This document shows positions 1-11,727 of a stretch of DNA of 64,000 bases, one piece after another. The stretch covers positions 19,460,630 through 19,524,629 of the forward strand of contig CM019701.1 of assembly GCA_009760885.1 (NCBI GenBank), in the 5' to 3' direction. A program made the position numbers and the translations under genes. Under the pieces are notes generated by a model. That model had not been told where the DNA came from. It worked only from the letters and a program-made list of their open reading frames with translations, and searched no databases. Each line of letters starts with the position of its first letter. The stretch's first letter is position 1. Origin of the DNA: Achatina immaculata (taxonomy: Eukaryota; Mollusca; Gastropoda; Stylommatophora; Achatinidae).

Positions 1-1380
1 AGAATACATGACGCAGGTTTCTTGTTGAAACGCAAATCTTCGCCTAAGATATTTTGCTCTTTTTTTTTCTCTTTCATTTTAATCATGGTGATTCATTTCA
101 GTCTGACGCCACTGATGTGATAAGCATTTCAAATTATGGACCACATTCCAGATGGTTCTGTTTAATTTAATTTTGCATAACGATGATATACAACTGTATT
201 TAAAGTAAAAGAAGATATGTTTCTGTGGGTTTGTGTGTGTGTTTTTCAAGGTGTATTACGTTCCTTGTAGTCTGATGAATTATAAAAGAAAAGTTTGTGA
301 AGGTTTTTATTTGTTGCTGTTTCTGTTGTAAGAATTCAGCTATTAAAATGCTGCGTGTTTGGTTGAGTTTTACAAAAAAGATAGAAAGAGTGAGGAAAGT
401 GGGCAGAAACAAGAATTGCAGAAAGTAAGATGAATACACATAAGTGAAGGACATACAGCAATCCAATATTTCGGCAAAGGCCTTTTTCACATTAAAAAAA
501 CAGATAAAAATACGAAAAATGTATGAAAAATATACAGACAGCCTTTTGGCTTCCTCCTTGTAAGAAAGTCCGGCAGGAACTGCGCCCAGAAAGACGAAGT
601 AGAGCACAAAGTGAAAGCCAACGATTGGCTGAGAAATGTTGAAAAGGGTTATCACACAGGGTGCCATATGGAAAACAACATGGCTTTATGCCACAAACAG
701 CCATAGCTTGCCACCATCGGATACCCATGACTTAAACAAATCCGCCCAGATGGCGCAGATGATAAAAGAACGACAGGACATAACGGGGACGGGTGGATGG
801 AGAAATGCTCAGAAGAATAGAGTACACCGAGAGGACAAGACTGCTTGCTAAGCATGTCCAGACAAGGGAGCTAACAAAGTCTGCTGTGGGCTAGAGAGGA
901 AAGATAGAAAGGGCTGGAAAATAGATTGCGCCCGGCAAGCATGAACATCCAGTGAAGTGACTGGGATACAGACAAGAAAGCTGGGCACGAGCAGCAGAAA
1001 TAGAAAAAAAGGTAGCAAGAATTAAGCTACGAGCGGTCATATTTCAGACGCTATTTCATGCTGGACCACTGATGACTGTTCTTCCGTTATTTCAAACAAA
1101 CATGGGTTCCGGAATTTCCTGATGTGAGAGAGTCATGGACCTTTTTCTTTTTTCCTGGTAACCATTTAAAGTGAAATTTGTGTTTCCGTAAAAGCCCTTG
1201 AAGCGAAATAGTGGATTAGGTTTTCATGATATTTTTCCTTTCCTCTTTCTGTGAGAGTTCTATTTTTCATCAAACTCATGGACCCCGTGGTCTCACTCTC
1301 ATATCCCCAGACCATTTTGTTAAAACATCAAGGGAAATAACAAACACAGTTTGTTAAAGAAAGTTAAAACATTGTTTGTT
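1..1380. other. mostly unassigned sequence
   Basis: Apart from the membrane-protein-like stretch near 500-883 I see no gene, RNA or repeat copy here. The DNA is AT-rich, with short T and A runs. Confidence 0.5.
500..883 (-). pseudogene. possible broken membrane-protein exon
   Basis: I do not recognise this gene. On the - strand a pyrimidine-rich stretch followed by CAG (near 884-910) could be a splice acceptor. Downstream the translation is unusually hydrophobic: one frame gives a segment containing SLVLSVYSILLSI, and after a frame change another gives ICAIWADLFKSWVSDGGKLW, a TAA stop, then APCVITLFNISQPIVGFHF and VLYFVFLGAVPAG. This is about three membrane-like helices across two frames with one in-frame stop. 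It could be a decayed multi-pass membrane protein, two real exons with a short intron, or chance in AT-rich DNA. No motif places it in a family. Confidence 0.2.
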
Positions 1381-1388
1381 TAATTGAT

Positions 1389-1715
1389 TTAGGGGGGCGG
1401 GTGAAGGCGCTGTCCGATTTGACAGCCAACGACCCACAGCTGCCAGTCTGGCTTCAGAGTTGGCGAACTATAGCTGACCAAGACCTTGTCCCAGTTCTCC
1501 ACTGGCACTCCCAGTAACAGCCTAGCCTGCCTAACGGGGAAGGGATCGCCATAGTCCCCAAGATCCTGAAGTTTGCTAAAGAAGTACTGCACACCACCCT
1601 CCCCCCCCCCCCCCATTCCGCTCTTTGGCTACACTCAGGGATTGAAAAATTAGCCACTGTAACACGCTCCCATGCCTGTACGATGCTGTGTCTCAACATC
1701 ACCTCATCGACTGCA
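1389..1715 (-). repeat. dispersed repeat family H, copy 1
   Basis: The reverse complement matches 22230-22548 over nearly its whole length. Shared landmarks are ACAGCATCGTA near one end, then TGGGAGCG, CTTCTTTAGCA, GGGGACTATGGCGATCCC, GGTCAGCTAT and CAGCGCCTTCACC. A run of C (about 1602-1614) interrupts this copy. No coding motif or tRNA-like head is evident, so it may be a SINE-like or non-autonomous element of unknown class. Confidence 0.7.
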
Positions 1716-1754
1716 CAGAACAGCTCGCATTTCCAATAAGGAAGGAAGGAAGAA

Positions 1755-1965
1755 TTTTAGTAGCAAATATATCTTCTGCTTTGAGTAGCTGCTGACTTCA
1801 GCAACTTTCCAAACCATTGAGGCTCACAGATAAGATACGTCTCCATTCCTCTCTGTTCTTGATCCTTTCCTGATAATTGTCGAGTGACGAAAGTGCGTGT
1901 ATTTTCTAATGGATTGTCTCACCTTCCTTGTCTCGGTCTATCTCTTGGTCTTTCCCCTTTTATCA
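1755..1965 (-). mobile_element. LINE family F 3' end, copy 1
   Basis: Matches 17661-17895 (opposite strand) and 48266-48570 (same strand). Shared text includes AGCTGCTGA-TTCAGCA, 'cctctctgttcttgat' and the coding-strand equivalent of a run of basic residues typical of the extreme C-terminus of LINE ORF2. Only the last ~200 bp remain. Confidence 0.6.
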
Positions 1966-2104
1966 CTTCATAACACATAATCTCCATATTTTTGGAGAAG
2001 GGAGGAAGTGAGATGCTCTGTGTAAATAAACGTACGACCGATAGTAAGATCTCAGAGGAATCCTGGAAGAGCACCACACACTGGACGAGAAATTGACATT
2101 ACTC

Positions 2105-2290
2105 AGCATGAGTTTCATTGATGGTGATTCTCTTTCATCTAATCCATTACTCTTGAACTTTCATTGATTGTGATTCTCTTTCATCTAATCCATTACTCTT
2201 GAACTTTCATTGATTGTGATTCTCTTTCATCTAATCCATTACACTTGAGTTTTCATTGACTGTGATTTTCATTCATCTAATCCATTTCTC
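2105..2290. repeat. 46-bp minisatellite, 4 copies
   Basis: Four successive units carry TTTCATTGATTGTGATTCTC and CATCTAATCCATTAC, at a period of 46 bp. The middle two are almost identical and the last is the most diverged. Confidence 0.85.
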
Positions 2291-2998
2291 AAGTTCTTGA
2301 CCCTTTACCAGTTTGGCTTTTCTTTGTGATACAGCGGGTCACCATGGCACCACATTCACGTGTGTGTGTGTTTGTCTGTAGTAGACATAGTGTGACAAAT
2401 AATGACATAGTGCTAATGTGCCTCTCCAGCACAACTAAAGAAGTCTTCCTTCAAATTCTCTGCTTCAAGATTTTAGTAGCTATTTTACCAATTAAGGAAA
2501 GTGACACTTAACAGCGTGAAGCAACTGACAAGTATTGCATAACAGTAAACCACATTTTATTGATAGAGAAAATGTAGGATGATAGGTGAGGATTGAAGAA
2601 TTTTATAACATATACAACGAATGTACAAGAAACTCCACCACCGGCAAGAACTCAGTTTGCCATGTGGGGAGGGAGTGATTACACACGCACACCAACTGTA
2701 ACTGCTGTCACACATCATGAACAGAGAACAACAAAAGAGGGTTAACACTTACAGCCTCATGAATGATCTCCTGAATTACACACAACACTTCACAAAGTGC
2801 CGAAGTGCTAGTTAACAAAATCTCCAAAATGTACTATTCTCACATTCTTCAGTTCTCTGGTAAAAACTCACAGAAGTCACATACTGGACAATTAGTTACT
2901 TGTAACAAAACAAACTCTGAATGCAGCCATCTTAGGCACTCACTAGAACCTGTCACTACATGTGACTAACAGTTAACTCATAATAAGCTAATACAGAT
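2291..2998. other. unassigned sequence
   Basis: No gene, RNA or recognisable repeat. A short GT run lies near 2360. Confidence 0.4.
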
Positions 2999-3124
2999 TC
3001 ATTCATTCATTCATTCATGCATTTGCATGTCCCTTGCGGAACTTTGCCTTCCAAACAGCTCTCCTGTAGGCCTCTTGCTTGTGAGCAAGACGGCATGTCG
3101 CTGCTGCATCCATTTGCAGATCGG
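2999..3124 (-). mobile_element. LINE family A 3' end, copy 1
   Basis: Begins (as the 3' end on the - strand) with (ATTC)n, then GCATTTGCATGTCCCTTGCGG and ACTTTGCC, the same terminal block as at 9600, 20096, 38285, 47190 and 53665. This copy is only ~125 bp and is 5'-truncated. Confidence 0.8.
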
Positions 3125-3245
3125 AAATACAGATAATCTGACAAATCCTTATATCCTAATCATAATCATTCTGATAATCCTCCCTATTGTAAAACCTGAT
3201 GCTTGAATATAAGCTGCAAATTCTTATAGAAATTTCCCGAAGATT

Positions 3246-4490
3246 TACGAGGAGTGATTGATAAGTTCCCGCATAAGGTACAAATACTTGAAACACACAG
3301 TTGATAATGGGTGCATTTGTAGATCAAGTTAATGTAAGATTAAACACTAAGTTTCACAAAATTAACTGCAACCAGTTTTTTACAGGCTACTGAAGTGGGT
3401 GGCAGAAATTGAGAAAATGGATAAAATTTCTCATCGAGCAGTCATTCGCCACCTCTGCATCAAGGCCTTATCATCAAAGGAGATCCATGAGGTGGTGGAG
3501 ACTCTAGGGGAGAGTGCCCCTTCTTAAAGCACAGTGAAGAAATGGACAACTCAGTTCAAACATGGAAGGGAGAGTCTGGAAGATGATCCCCGTCCAGTAA
3601 GACCAAGAACGGTAACCACTGATGAAACCACCGGTAGAATCCGTGACATGATAATGGAGGATCGACGACTAACTGAGCGGTACATTGCTACTGAGTTGGG
3701 CATCGCCCAGCGACATATTCATGCCATTATTCACAATGATCTTCAAATGATAAAGGTCTCTGCTTGATGGGTCCCGAAACTTCTTTGAGATGATCACAAA
3801 CGACAGCGTCCCAAAATGTCAAAAGACAATCTTGGCCATTTTTCTGCAGATCCTGAAAAGTTTCTTCAGCAATTTGTAACTATGGATGAAACTTGGGTTC
3901 ATCATTTTCAACCAGAAACAAAAGAACAGTCAAAGCGGTGGAAACATCATGGATCCCCATCTCCACAGAAAGCAAGTGTGATTCTGTCTTCAGGCAAAGT
4001 GATGGCTTCCATCTTTTGGGATTCAGAAGATGTGCTATTGGTAGACTATCTTCAAAAGGGCAAAACGGTCACCGGGGCCTATTACGCTAATCTTGTGAAG
4101 CAACTGCGGGTCAGATTGAAGGAAAAGCGTCGAGGAAATTGACGAGAGGAGTCATCTTTCAGCAAGACAATGCTCCAGTTCACAAGTCGGCCGTGGCAAT
4201 GGCTGACATTCATGAATACGGCTTCTAGCTTCTTGAACATCCTCCTTATTCCCCAGATTTGGTCCATTCGGACTATTACCTGTTTACCAAACTCAAAAAG
4301 TGCTCAGTGGTCGCAAATTTACTTTCTACTGGCACAAGATGCTGACTTTTACAAAAAAGGGATCTGTATGCTCCAGGATCGCTGGACTAAGTGCATAAAC
4401 TTGCAAGGGAACTATGTTGAGAAATAACCCAAAAAAGTCCACAAATAATCCGTTGTATCTTAGGCCGAGAACTTATCAATCACCCCTGTA
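3246..4490 (+). mobile_element. mariner-type DNA transposon, inactivated
   Basis: A nearly full-length mariner element. Terminal inverted repeats are visible: after TA at 3246-3247 comes cgaggagtgattgataagtt, and the complement of 4462-4488 reads caggggtgattgataagttc, followed by TA at 4489-4490, so the TA target duplication is intact. Its length of ~1.24 kb fits the family. A single transposase gene fills the interior (separate entry). Mariners move by cut-and-paste into TA dinucleotides. This copy cannot encode an active enzyme. Confidence 0.92.
3418..4426 (+). pseudogene. mariner transposase, broken (D,D34D)
   Basis: The reading starts at ATG 3418 with MDKISHRAVIRHLC. The N-terminal helix-turn-helix half includes KKWTTQFKHGRESLEDDPR. 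The catalytic core shows MDETWVHHF (first Asp codon 3885-3887), QQDNAPVHKS (second Asp 4166-4168) and HPPYSPDLVHSDYYLF (third Asp 4271-4273). The last two lie exactly 34 residues apart, the mariner signature. Breaks: TAA at 3525-3527, TGA at 3765-3767 followed soon by another TGA, TGA after KRRGN near 4139 with a frame change, and a TAG before LLEHPPYSPD. At least two of the TGA codons look like CGA-to-TGA changes. The three Asp residues survive, so the break is in the frame rather than the active site. Confidence 0.92.
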
Positions 4491-5125
4491 CTTCACAAGA
4501 AAACTAATCCTCGTGAATTTGCCTGTTTACGATCTTCGAAAACACGCTGAAAAAATAATTCCAAAATTAACTTTCTGTTACTAAATTTATCTGGGTTAAG
4601 CTAACATTTCACTATAAAAAAATTTACTGATCACGAGAAGTTTGACAAATTCTGAACAAAATAACCTTGAACTTTACTACGTCATACGAAGGGCTTTAAA
4701 AATTATAGACTAAGTACTAATTTATCATAGATTATTTCCCTTCGAAATGAAAATTCTACTCTTACTTAATACAATAATAAAATACTATCACATACTGTGC
4801 CAAGATTTTGAAAATCTCTGTTGCCGTTTTTGTAATTGTTCACCCCCCCCCCCCCCGACACACACACACACGCACACGCACAGTTTGAAAAGCGCTGGCA
4901 CGTGATAATAAACTACCCCTCCTGAAAGATAGCTCTTCCGTCATGCGCCCGAGCTCATTGCGCGTATCGTACTTGTAATCATTCGCATAAAAAAGCCTTT
5001 TTCATATCGAACGCACTCGCATGGCCGTGAAAAACCGTTACGAGACGTTACTTTATTTGTGAAGAAAAAAGACGGTTAATGAGACCTTCTCATGATAAGA
5101 CAGCCATAAACAATTAATTAGAAAG
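4491..5125. other. unassigned AT-rich sequence with C run
   Basis: No gene seen. A poly-C run (about 4843-4857) merges into a CA-rich microsatellite to 4882. Confidence 0.5.
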
Positions 5126-5129
5126 TTCT

Positions 5130-5206
5130 GACTGCTCTGTCGGTCGGTCGGTCGGTAGGTCGGTCGGTCAGTCGGTCGGTCGGTCGGTCGATCGGATGGT
5201 CGGTCG
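5130..5206. repeat. (CGGT)n microsatellite
   Basis: About 18 tetranucleotide units of CGGT, with scattered single changes (AGGT, CAGT, CGAT). Confidence 0.9.
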
Positions 5207-6594
5207 ACAGACAGATAGATACTAGTTATAGTTCAAGTTTTAACACGGAGACAAAGTCTTACACAGGAGAAGAAAATGGTGAGTAATTTGTTGAAGGGCA
5301 TCGCGTATAAGCCCTCTCACCGACTTGTGAAGTTGGGACGAGTTTAATGGGACGACGTTAGTGGGACGAAGGTCCGTTAGGAAAGAAAAAAAAAGGGTCT
5401 TCACGTTTGTGTCTGCATGAGAACACGTGATACATTGACTAAACGTTTCTTTGACCTATGTAACGAAGAACTGAACACTTTAGTAACACTTTTACGGAGA
5501 AATTTTTATTTCAAAATTGTACTTCAAGACACCATAATGATCCTCATTTGAAAGGTGCTACAATGAATGTATTGTTTTTAAACATTGCACTGAAATTTAT
5601 CTGCTGAAGTGAACAGTAATAAAAGCATGTTTTAACATCCAGAAACAACTCTGTTGTGTATATAACGGGCTTTATAAATGAATATAAAAAAGACAAATAT
5701 ATAATTTATACTCTAAAAACTAAATATTATAGGCCGATTATATATTTTATTACCGCACACATGATCTGTATGAGGTGGTGACATGTGTACAATAATCATC
5801 ATGGTTTGAAGTCAGTGTTTTTTTCCCTTTTAATTATTATTCAGAACAGAAGTTTTCTCTGTTTTGTATCCCTCTTTCAACAATGTCCAGAGTGGGATTA
5901 TAGTTAGTGCCCGTCTGCCGACTGGATTCAAAGTCGGAGAAGCAAAGAGGGAGAAAGTAGAAGGAGAAATGGAAGTAAGAAACAAAACAAAACAAAAATT
6001 GGAGCAGTTACGGTTGATGTGCGTCATGATTGTGTAAAGAGCTGAGCGCGCCAGACAGACTTGGGTAAGTTCTTATTCTTATCCTGTGAAAAGAAAACCA
6101 ATGTATTGAAATCTAGAATTCTTTGCTCTGTGAAACGCCTCTTCCCCCAACTTGCTCTGCCCCATGTTTTCACATAGCATCCACGAAAATTGAATCCAGT
6201 TCATTTGTTTTAAGAAATATATTGCACTTGCTTGCTTACTTAATCCTCCCTCACATCAGCTCTTCGCGACCAGTACCGTATTTATGAAGTTGACGAAAGG
6301 CATTTCCCCAGTGTATTCTCAAACAACAGGCTTCTCTGGAGGCTTCACTACCATGTGAGGCACATCGACCTGTACTATCCTTGGTCAGACAGAATTGACA
6401 CTACAGCCTGTTGCATGGAGTAAGGCAAAATGACGGGATGTGGCCTCGCCCAGAAGGTCGGCCTGCCCTGATAATTGGCGCGATGACTATAATTTATGCT
6501 TTCAATCATGCGATAATCTGTCCACAAGCAAGTCAAGCGAGAAGTGTGTGTGTGTGGGGGGGGGGGGTCCAGTCCATGCATTGCTCCGGGGCCC
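5207..6594. other. unassigned sequence
   Basis: No supported gene. Near 5312-5375 the words GACGAGTTTAATGGGACGAC and TAGTGGGACGAAGG suggest a short local duplication. A GT run followed by a G run lies at about 6545-6567. Confidence 0.4.
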
Positions 6595-7445
6595 GGGTGA
6601 CTTCCTCTGTTTAATGAAGGGCCCAGAGATTTCTCCCGTTTCAAGGTAGGGCCCAGAGATTTCTCTCGTTTAAAGGGAGGGCCCAGAGATTTTTCCCGTT
6701 TAAAGGGAAAGCTCAGAGATTTCTCCCGTTTCAAGGTAGGGCCCAGAGATTTCTCTCGTTTAAAGGTAGGGCCCAGAGATTTCTCCCGTTTAAAGGGAGG
6801 GCCCAGAGATTTTTCCCGTTTAAAGGTAGGGCTCAGAGATTTCTCCCGTTTAAAGGGAAGGCCCAGAGATTTTTCCTGTTTAAAGGTAGGGCTCAGAGAT
6901 TTCTCCCGTTTAAAGGGAGGGCCCAGATATTTCTCCCGTTTAAAGGGAGGGCCCAGAGATTTCTCCTGTTTAAAGGGAGGGCCCAGAGATTTTTCCCGTT
7001 TAAAGGGAGGGCCCAGAGATTTCTCCTGTTTAAAGGGAGGGCCCAGAGATTTTTCCCGTTTAAAGGGAAGGCTCAGAGATTTCTCCCGTTTAAAGGTAGG
7101 GCCCAGAGATTTCCCCGTTTAAAGGTAGGGCCTAGAGATTTCTCTTGTTTAAGGTAGGGCCCAGAGATTTCTCCCGTTTATAGGTAGGGCCGAGAGATTA
7201 CTCTCGTCTAAAAGTAGGGCCCAGAGATTTCTCCTGTTTAAAGGGAGGGCCCAGAGATTTCTCCTATTTAAACGGAGGACCCAGAGATTTCTCCTATTTA
7301 AACGGAGGGCCCAGAGATTTATCCCTTTTAAAAGGAGGGCCCAAGAGTCCCTCTGTTCTAAGAGAGGGCCCAGAGGTTTTCTCTGTTTAAAGGGAGGGCC
7401 CAAAGGTTTTCGCTGTTTCAAGGGAGGCCCATAGGTTTCCCCTGT
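6595..7445. repeat. 30-bp minisatellite, about 28 copies
   Basis: The unit is close to GGGCCCAGAGATTTCTCCCG followed by TTTAAAGGGA. The exact 30-bp period keeps units in register from 6600 to about 7100; a few 1-bp deletions then shift it, and units decay toward 7440. Because 30 is a multiple of 3, long ORFs with repeated PFKREKSLG-like peptides appear on the - strand; they are a by-product. Confidence 0.95.
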
Positions 7446-7544
7446 TTTGAGGGTAGAAGGGGGCGGTCGCAGTGGATGAAAACAGATTAGGGTAAGCGTT
7501 GGGGAAGGAGGAAATAGTTCTGCTCTGGCTTACAAAATTTCTCT

Positions 7545-7865
7545 CGTAGGCCCCGCCCACAAGCAATACTTCATAAAACATCATGTGACACCCCCACCCC
7601 CACAAGTGATACTTCATAAATCATCATGTGACACCCCGCCCACAACCAATACTTCATAAATCATCATGTGACACCCCGCCCACAAGCAATACTTCCTACA
7701 TCATCATGTGACACCCCGCCCACAAGCAATACTTCCTCCATCATCATGTGACAACCCGCCCACAAGCAATACTTCCTACATCATCATGTGACACCCCGCC
7801 CACAAGCCATACTTCCTACATCATCATGTGACACCCCGCTCGCATACGTCTTCATGTGACAGCTC
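7545..7865. repeat. 40-bp minisatellite, 8 copies
   Basis: The unit contains ACACCCCGCCCACAAGCAAT, ACTTCCTACA and TCATCATGTG. It begins only ~100 bp after the 30-bp array and shares no obvious sequence with it. Confidence 0.93.
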
Positions 7866-8127
7866 GACGGACTAAGTTCATTGGTGAATCTTTTATCTGT
7901 TTCTTTAATGCCCCAGAGTAAAATCTTTCAATGGGACACACTCCGAGTGCGTCAGGGCTTTGTAACATTGTTGACAGCATATATACGGGTACTTCCTGTC
8001 TCGCTGTCGGCTCCGAGAAGTGCTTGCGCGTGCTTAATCTCAGAAATTCAGCTTCGTGTGTGGACCTTAAATATGGTTAAGATCCAGTGACCTATAACAT
8101 TACCTGGAGCAGAGTATGTAGAAACAT
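7866..8127. other. unassigned sequence
   Basis: No gene or repeat recognised. Confidence 0.4.
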
Positions 8128-8394
8128 CATCATCATCATCTCGTGCCATCTGGCCACGGAAGGCTGGCTGCAATGACTCTTCAGTCTGCTCCGTTTCCTG
8201 CTTTCCTAGTGCATTCGGTCAAGCTGGTTCCCGTCCATCTCTTGATGTTGTCCACCCAGCTATGTCGCTGTTGTCCTTCTTGTTCTCTTCCCTTTTATCT
8301 TGCCATCAAATAGTGTCTGCACTACAGTATTATGCATCTTGACGTGTCCAAAGTATCTTAGTTGTGTTGTTCTTACAATTTTCAATATTTCTTT
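8128..8394 (-). mobile_element. LINE family C 3' end
   Basis: On the - strand this reads KEILKIVRTTQLRYFGHVKM, then a basic stretch with GKIKGKRTRR, and ends near WPDGTR followed by (GAT)4. That order (a YFGH motif, a basic linker, a terminal microsatellite) is the usual end of ORF2 in several LINE clades. The sequence differs from families A and B. It is 5'-truncated next to a (CATA)n tract. Confidence 0.7.
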
Positions 8395-8453
8395 TTCATA
8401 CATACATACATGCATACATACATACATACATACATACATACATACATACATCA
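8395..8453. repeat. (CATA)n microsatellite
   Basis: About 14 CATA units with one CATG variant, directly abutting the truncated 5' side of the LINE C fragment. Confidence 0.95.
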
Positions 8454-9100
8454 ATGAATGAGAACAGCATTAGAAGTAATAATGAAATATACACCAAAAT
8501 AAGACAATAAATGGACATTTTTATTACATAACATTATACTTGTTCACTCACTGACTGTTCACTTATCATCATCATGCTCATCATCGCCATTATCACATTC
8601 ATCGTCAACATAGCATGTACCATCACCAGAATGTATCCAGTTCTGACGACATCAATTCGATCTATTCATACCCAGCACCTTTCTTTATGACCGCTATTCT
8701 CAATATGGCTGTCCCGTTTCAACTTTACTGTCTCCTTTCATGATTATCAATATATTATTTTCTGTAGTATGACGTCAGAACAGCCCACTGATACTTCCCT
8801 CGTTCCTTATAGCGCGGTATCTGTGTATCTATCTAAATTATCTGTCTGTATGCCTACAAGTATATCTTGTGGGGGTGGGGGGTTGGAATGTTCGTTTCAC
8901 GAAAACTAAAATTGTAGGACAGACAGGCAACAGACAGACAGACAGGCAGATAAATCTTTATTTTCGATGGTGAAGAACTAGGCACACAGCCCTCTTCTCC
9001 CCCCCCCCCCCCCCCCGTCTGACTTAGTGCCCTTCTTAGAATAGTATTTAACTTTCCTTTTTACCGCACATTCGATCTGGCACAAATATACAAATTATAT
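8454..9100. other. unassigned sequence with short repeats
   Basis: Contains ATC-rich stretches near 8566-8610, CAGA repeats near 8920-8950 and a C run at about 9000-9017. No gene seen. Confidence 0.4.
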
Positions 9101-9109
9101 GAAAGGAAA

Positions 9110-9323
9110 CACGAACCAGTCAGTCATTAGTATGCCCCTTGCGGAACTTTGCCTCCCTAACAGCTCTCCTGTCGGTTGTGAGCAAGATGCCCTGCTGCTG
9201 ATGCATCCATTCGCAGATCGTCAACGATGTCTTGCGGCCATCTTCGCCTTGGTCTTCCTCTCTTTCTTTTTCCCATTATGTACCCTTCCAAGACGGCCTT
9301 CTCTAAATTCTCACGATTTTTAA
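9110..9323 (-). mobile_element. LINE family A 3' end, copy 2
   Basis: Shows the CAGTCAGTCATT tail, CCCTTGCGGAACTTTGCCTC, and the GATGCATCCATTCGCAGATC block seen in the other family A copies. Length ~210 bp. Confidence 0.85.
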
Positions 9324-9552
9324 TACAGAAACACGCCTACGAATGTAAAATAAGTCTGTTACATTCACAACTATTAGATACTTAGCTACACTGAAGGAAA
9401 CTAAAATAACACATTTATACAAACACATTTTCAATGCATTTCTTAGCACATCACATTCCTCTACACTCATTGAGTTCATTTCAAACGAGACAATACAATA
9501 TACTTGTTGAATTACGAGTCAGCGATAAGAGAGACGAGTAGATATTTAAGCA
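9324..9552. other. unassigned sequence
   Basis: No feature recognised between the LINE A fragment and the start of the 15-bp minisatellite. Confidence 0.4.
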
Positions 9553-9598
9553 GGAGTAGTATTCAGTAGAATAATTTTTAGTAGAATAGTATTCGGTT
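9553..9598. repeat. 15-bp minisatellite, left end
   Basis: Carries the words TAGTAGAATAGTATTC and CAGTAGAATAAT of the large array that resumes at 11728. It appears to be the left edge of one array cut by the LINE A insertion. Confidence 0.75.
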
Positions 9599-11727
9599 CA
9601 TTCATTCATTCATTCATTCATATGTCTCTTGCGGAACTTTGCCTCTCAAACAGCACTCCTGTAGGCCTATTGGCTGTGAGCAAGATGGCCTGCTGCTGAT
9701 GCATCCATTTCCAGATCGTCAACGATGTCTTGCAGCCATCTTCGTTTTGGTCTTCCTCTCTTTCTTTTTCCCATTATGTATCCTTCCAATACAGTCTTCT
9801 CTAAATTATCAGGACGTTTAATGTGTCCAAAATATTTAAGTTTTCTCTCTTTAATCCTCTTTACTAGCCAGCCTTCTTCAATATTAAGCTCTTGTAGTAT
9901 AGATATATTTGTTCTTTTTTGTGTCCACGATATTTGGAGAACTCTTCTGTAGCATTTACATTCAAAGGCATTTATGTGTTTCTCAGCTGTTTTGTTAAGT
10001 GTCCAGGTCTCACAGACATATATTGCGATGGGAACGATGCATTCCCTTAAAAATCTTACTTTTGTACTTCTGCCTGCTCCTCTCCACAGACTCTTTAGTT
10101 GTTTTACTTTCTGAAGAGCGATAGATGTCTTCCTTTTAATTTCCCTCATTGTATCTCCATTATTAGTTAGTAGTGATCCAAGATATTCAAAACTCTCCAC
10201 TTCTTCCAATTTTTCCTCATTGATACACATTTCAGCTGCCTTTTTTGTTGTGTCAGTTGTCATCAATTTAGTTTTCTTTCCATTGAGATAGAGGTTCTGC
10301 TCTTCGCTGTTCTTACGGACTGACATAATTAGTTTTTCCATTCCTTTTTGTGTTATGGACAGTAACACTCTCATCAACATATCTAATCTCTGGTATTTCA
10401 TAACTTCCAATTGTTATGGCATCATAATATTCTTTGTCTACATCTTCTCTAACATTTCTCATTAAATTTTCAGTATACAAGTTAAATAAGTAAGGTGACA
10501 ATATGCACCCCATGGCGGACCCCTTGTTTTATATCAAACCAAGTTGTTGTTTCACCATTTATTCTTACTGCTGCTTGCTGGTCTAGATTTAGCAGTGATG
10601 TTAATTGTGTCAAATGTGTTGGAAATCTCATTTTTTTCCATTATTTCCCAAAGTTTCTGGTGTTGTACACAATCAAATGCCTTTGAGTAGTCTATGAATG
10701 ATAAATATAGATTCACCTTAAACTCTCTGCATTTCTCTATTATTAATCTTAGATTGAATATATGATTTCTTGATCCTCTTCCTTGCCTGAAACCAGCTTG
10801 GACCATATTGACTTCTTCTATTTTCTTTCAAAGTCTACCCATTATAATTCTTAACAGAATTTTACTGGCATGACTAATCAGGGCAACAGTTCTGTAGTTT
10901 GTGCGTAATTTCAGGTTACCCTTTTTTGGCAGTGGTATGAATACAGTTCTTTTCCATTCTTTTGGCCAAATACCTGAATGCCATATCTTTTTACATACTT
11001 GCATGATAGATTGTTGCACATTCCTTTCCTCCTGCTTTAATAAGTTCATCTGTTATCTCATCACATCCTGGTGATTTACCATTTTTCAGATTCTTTATTG
11101 CCCATAAAACTTCTTCTATTGTTGGTTCGGGTTCTTTCTCCTCCAATAATAATTCACATTTCTGCTTCCATAGTCGGTTGTTTCATACATTCCTTTGCAG
11201 TATTCCTTCCGTCTTTCTAGAATTTCCTCTGTCTCTGTCAAGGTATTCTCCATCTCATCACAAATTACATTTAGCTTAGGTGTGACATTTCTTGTCAATG
11301 TTTTCATTTCTTTAAACATTTCCCTATTTCTTCCACACTTCTGATGTTCTTCTATTCTTTCGCAACAATCCTGTATGTATTGTTTTTTGTCTTTTATTAT
11401 GATTCTTCGTACTTCTTTTGTTAAAGTTTTATATTTCTCTTTGTTGTTGTTTGTCACTTTCCATTGCGTCCTCATTTCTCTACGTTGTTTTATCAGTTCT
11501 AGTGTGCCTGCTGTAATCCATCCATTCTTTTGTGTTTTCTTTACTGGAACCATGTCTTTGGCTGTTGTTATTAAGATATCTTTGGCTTGCGTAGCCAGTT
11601 CATTTGGTGTCATCTCCTCCTGTACAGCCATCAGGATTTCGAAATGGTTCTTCACTTCTATACCGTATTGTTCTGGTATATTTGTAAGATCAAAGCGGAG
11701 TGGTCTTGATCCTGTAACTGTCTTTCA
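9599..11727 (-). mobile_element. LINE family A, 5'-truncated, ~2.1 kb
   Basis: A non-LTR retrotransposon whose reverse-transcriptase ORF runs right to left in several broken frames (11655-11116, 11049-10828, 10806-10552, 10513-10313, 10410-9667). The order is linker, fingers, palm with LSFIDYSKAFD and GCILSPYLFNLY, then a C-terminus with WTLNKTAEKHINAFECKCY, KYFGHIKR and GKRKRGRPKRRW. It ends in (ATGA)n at 9599-9620. The style resembles RTE-like 'endonuclease-reverse transcriptase' proteins, but the clade is uncertain. The endonuclease domain is missing. The usual YADD reads RYVDES here (near 10370-10390), so one catalytic Asp has become Glu. It sits inside the 15-bp minisatellite. Confidence 0.9.
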
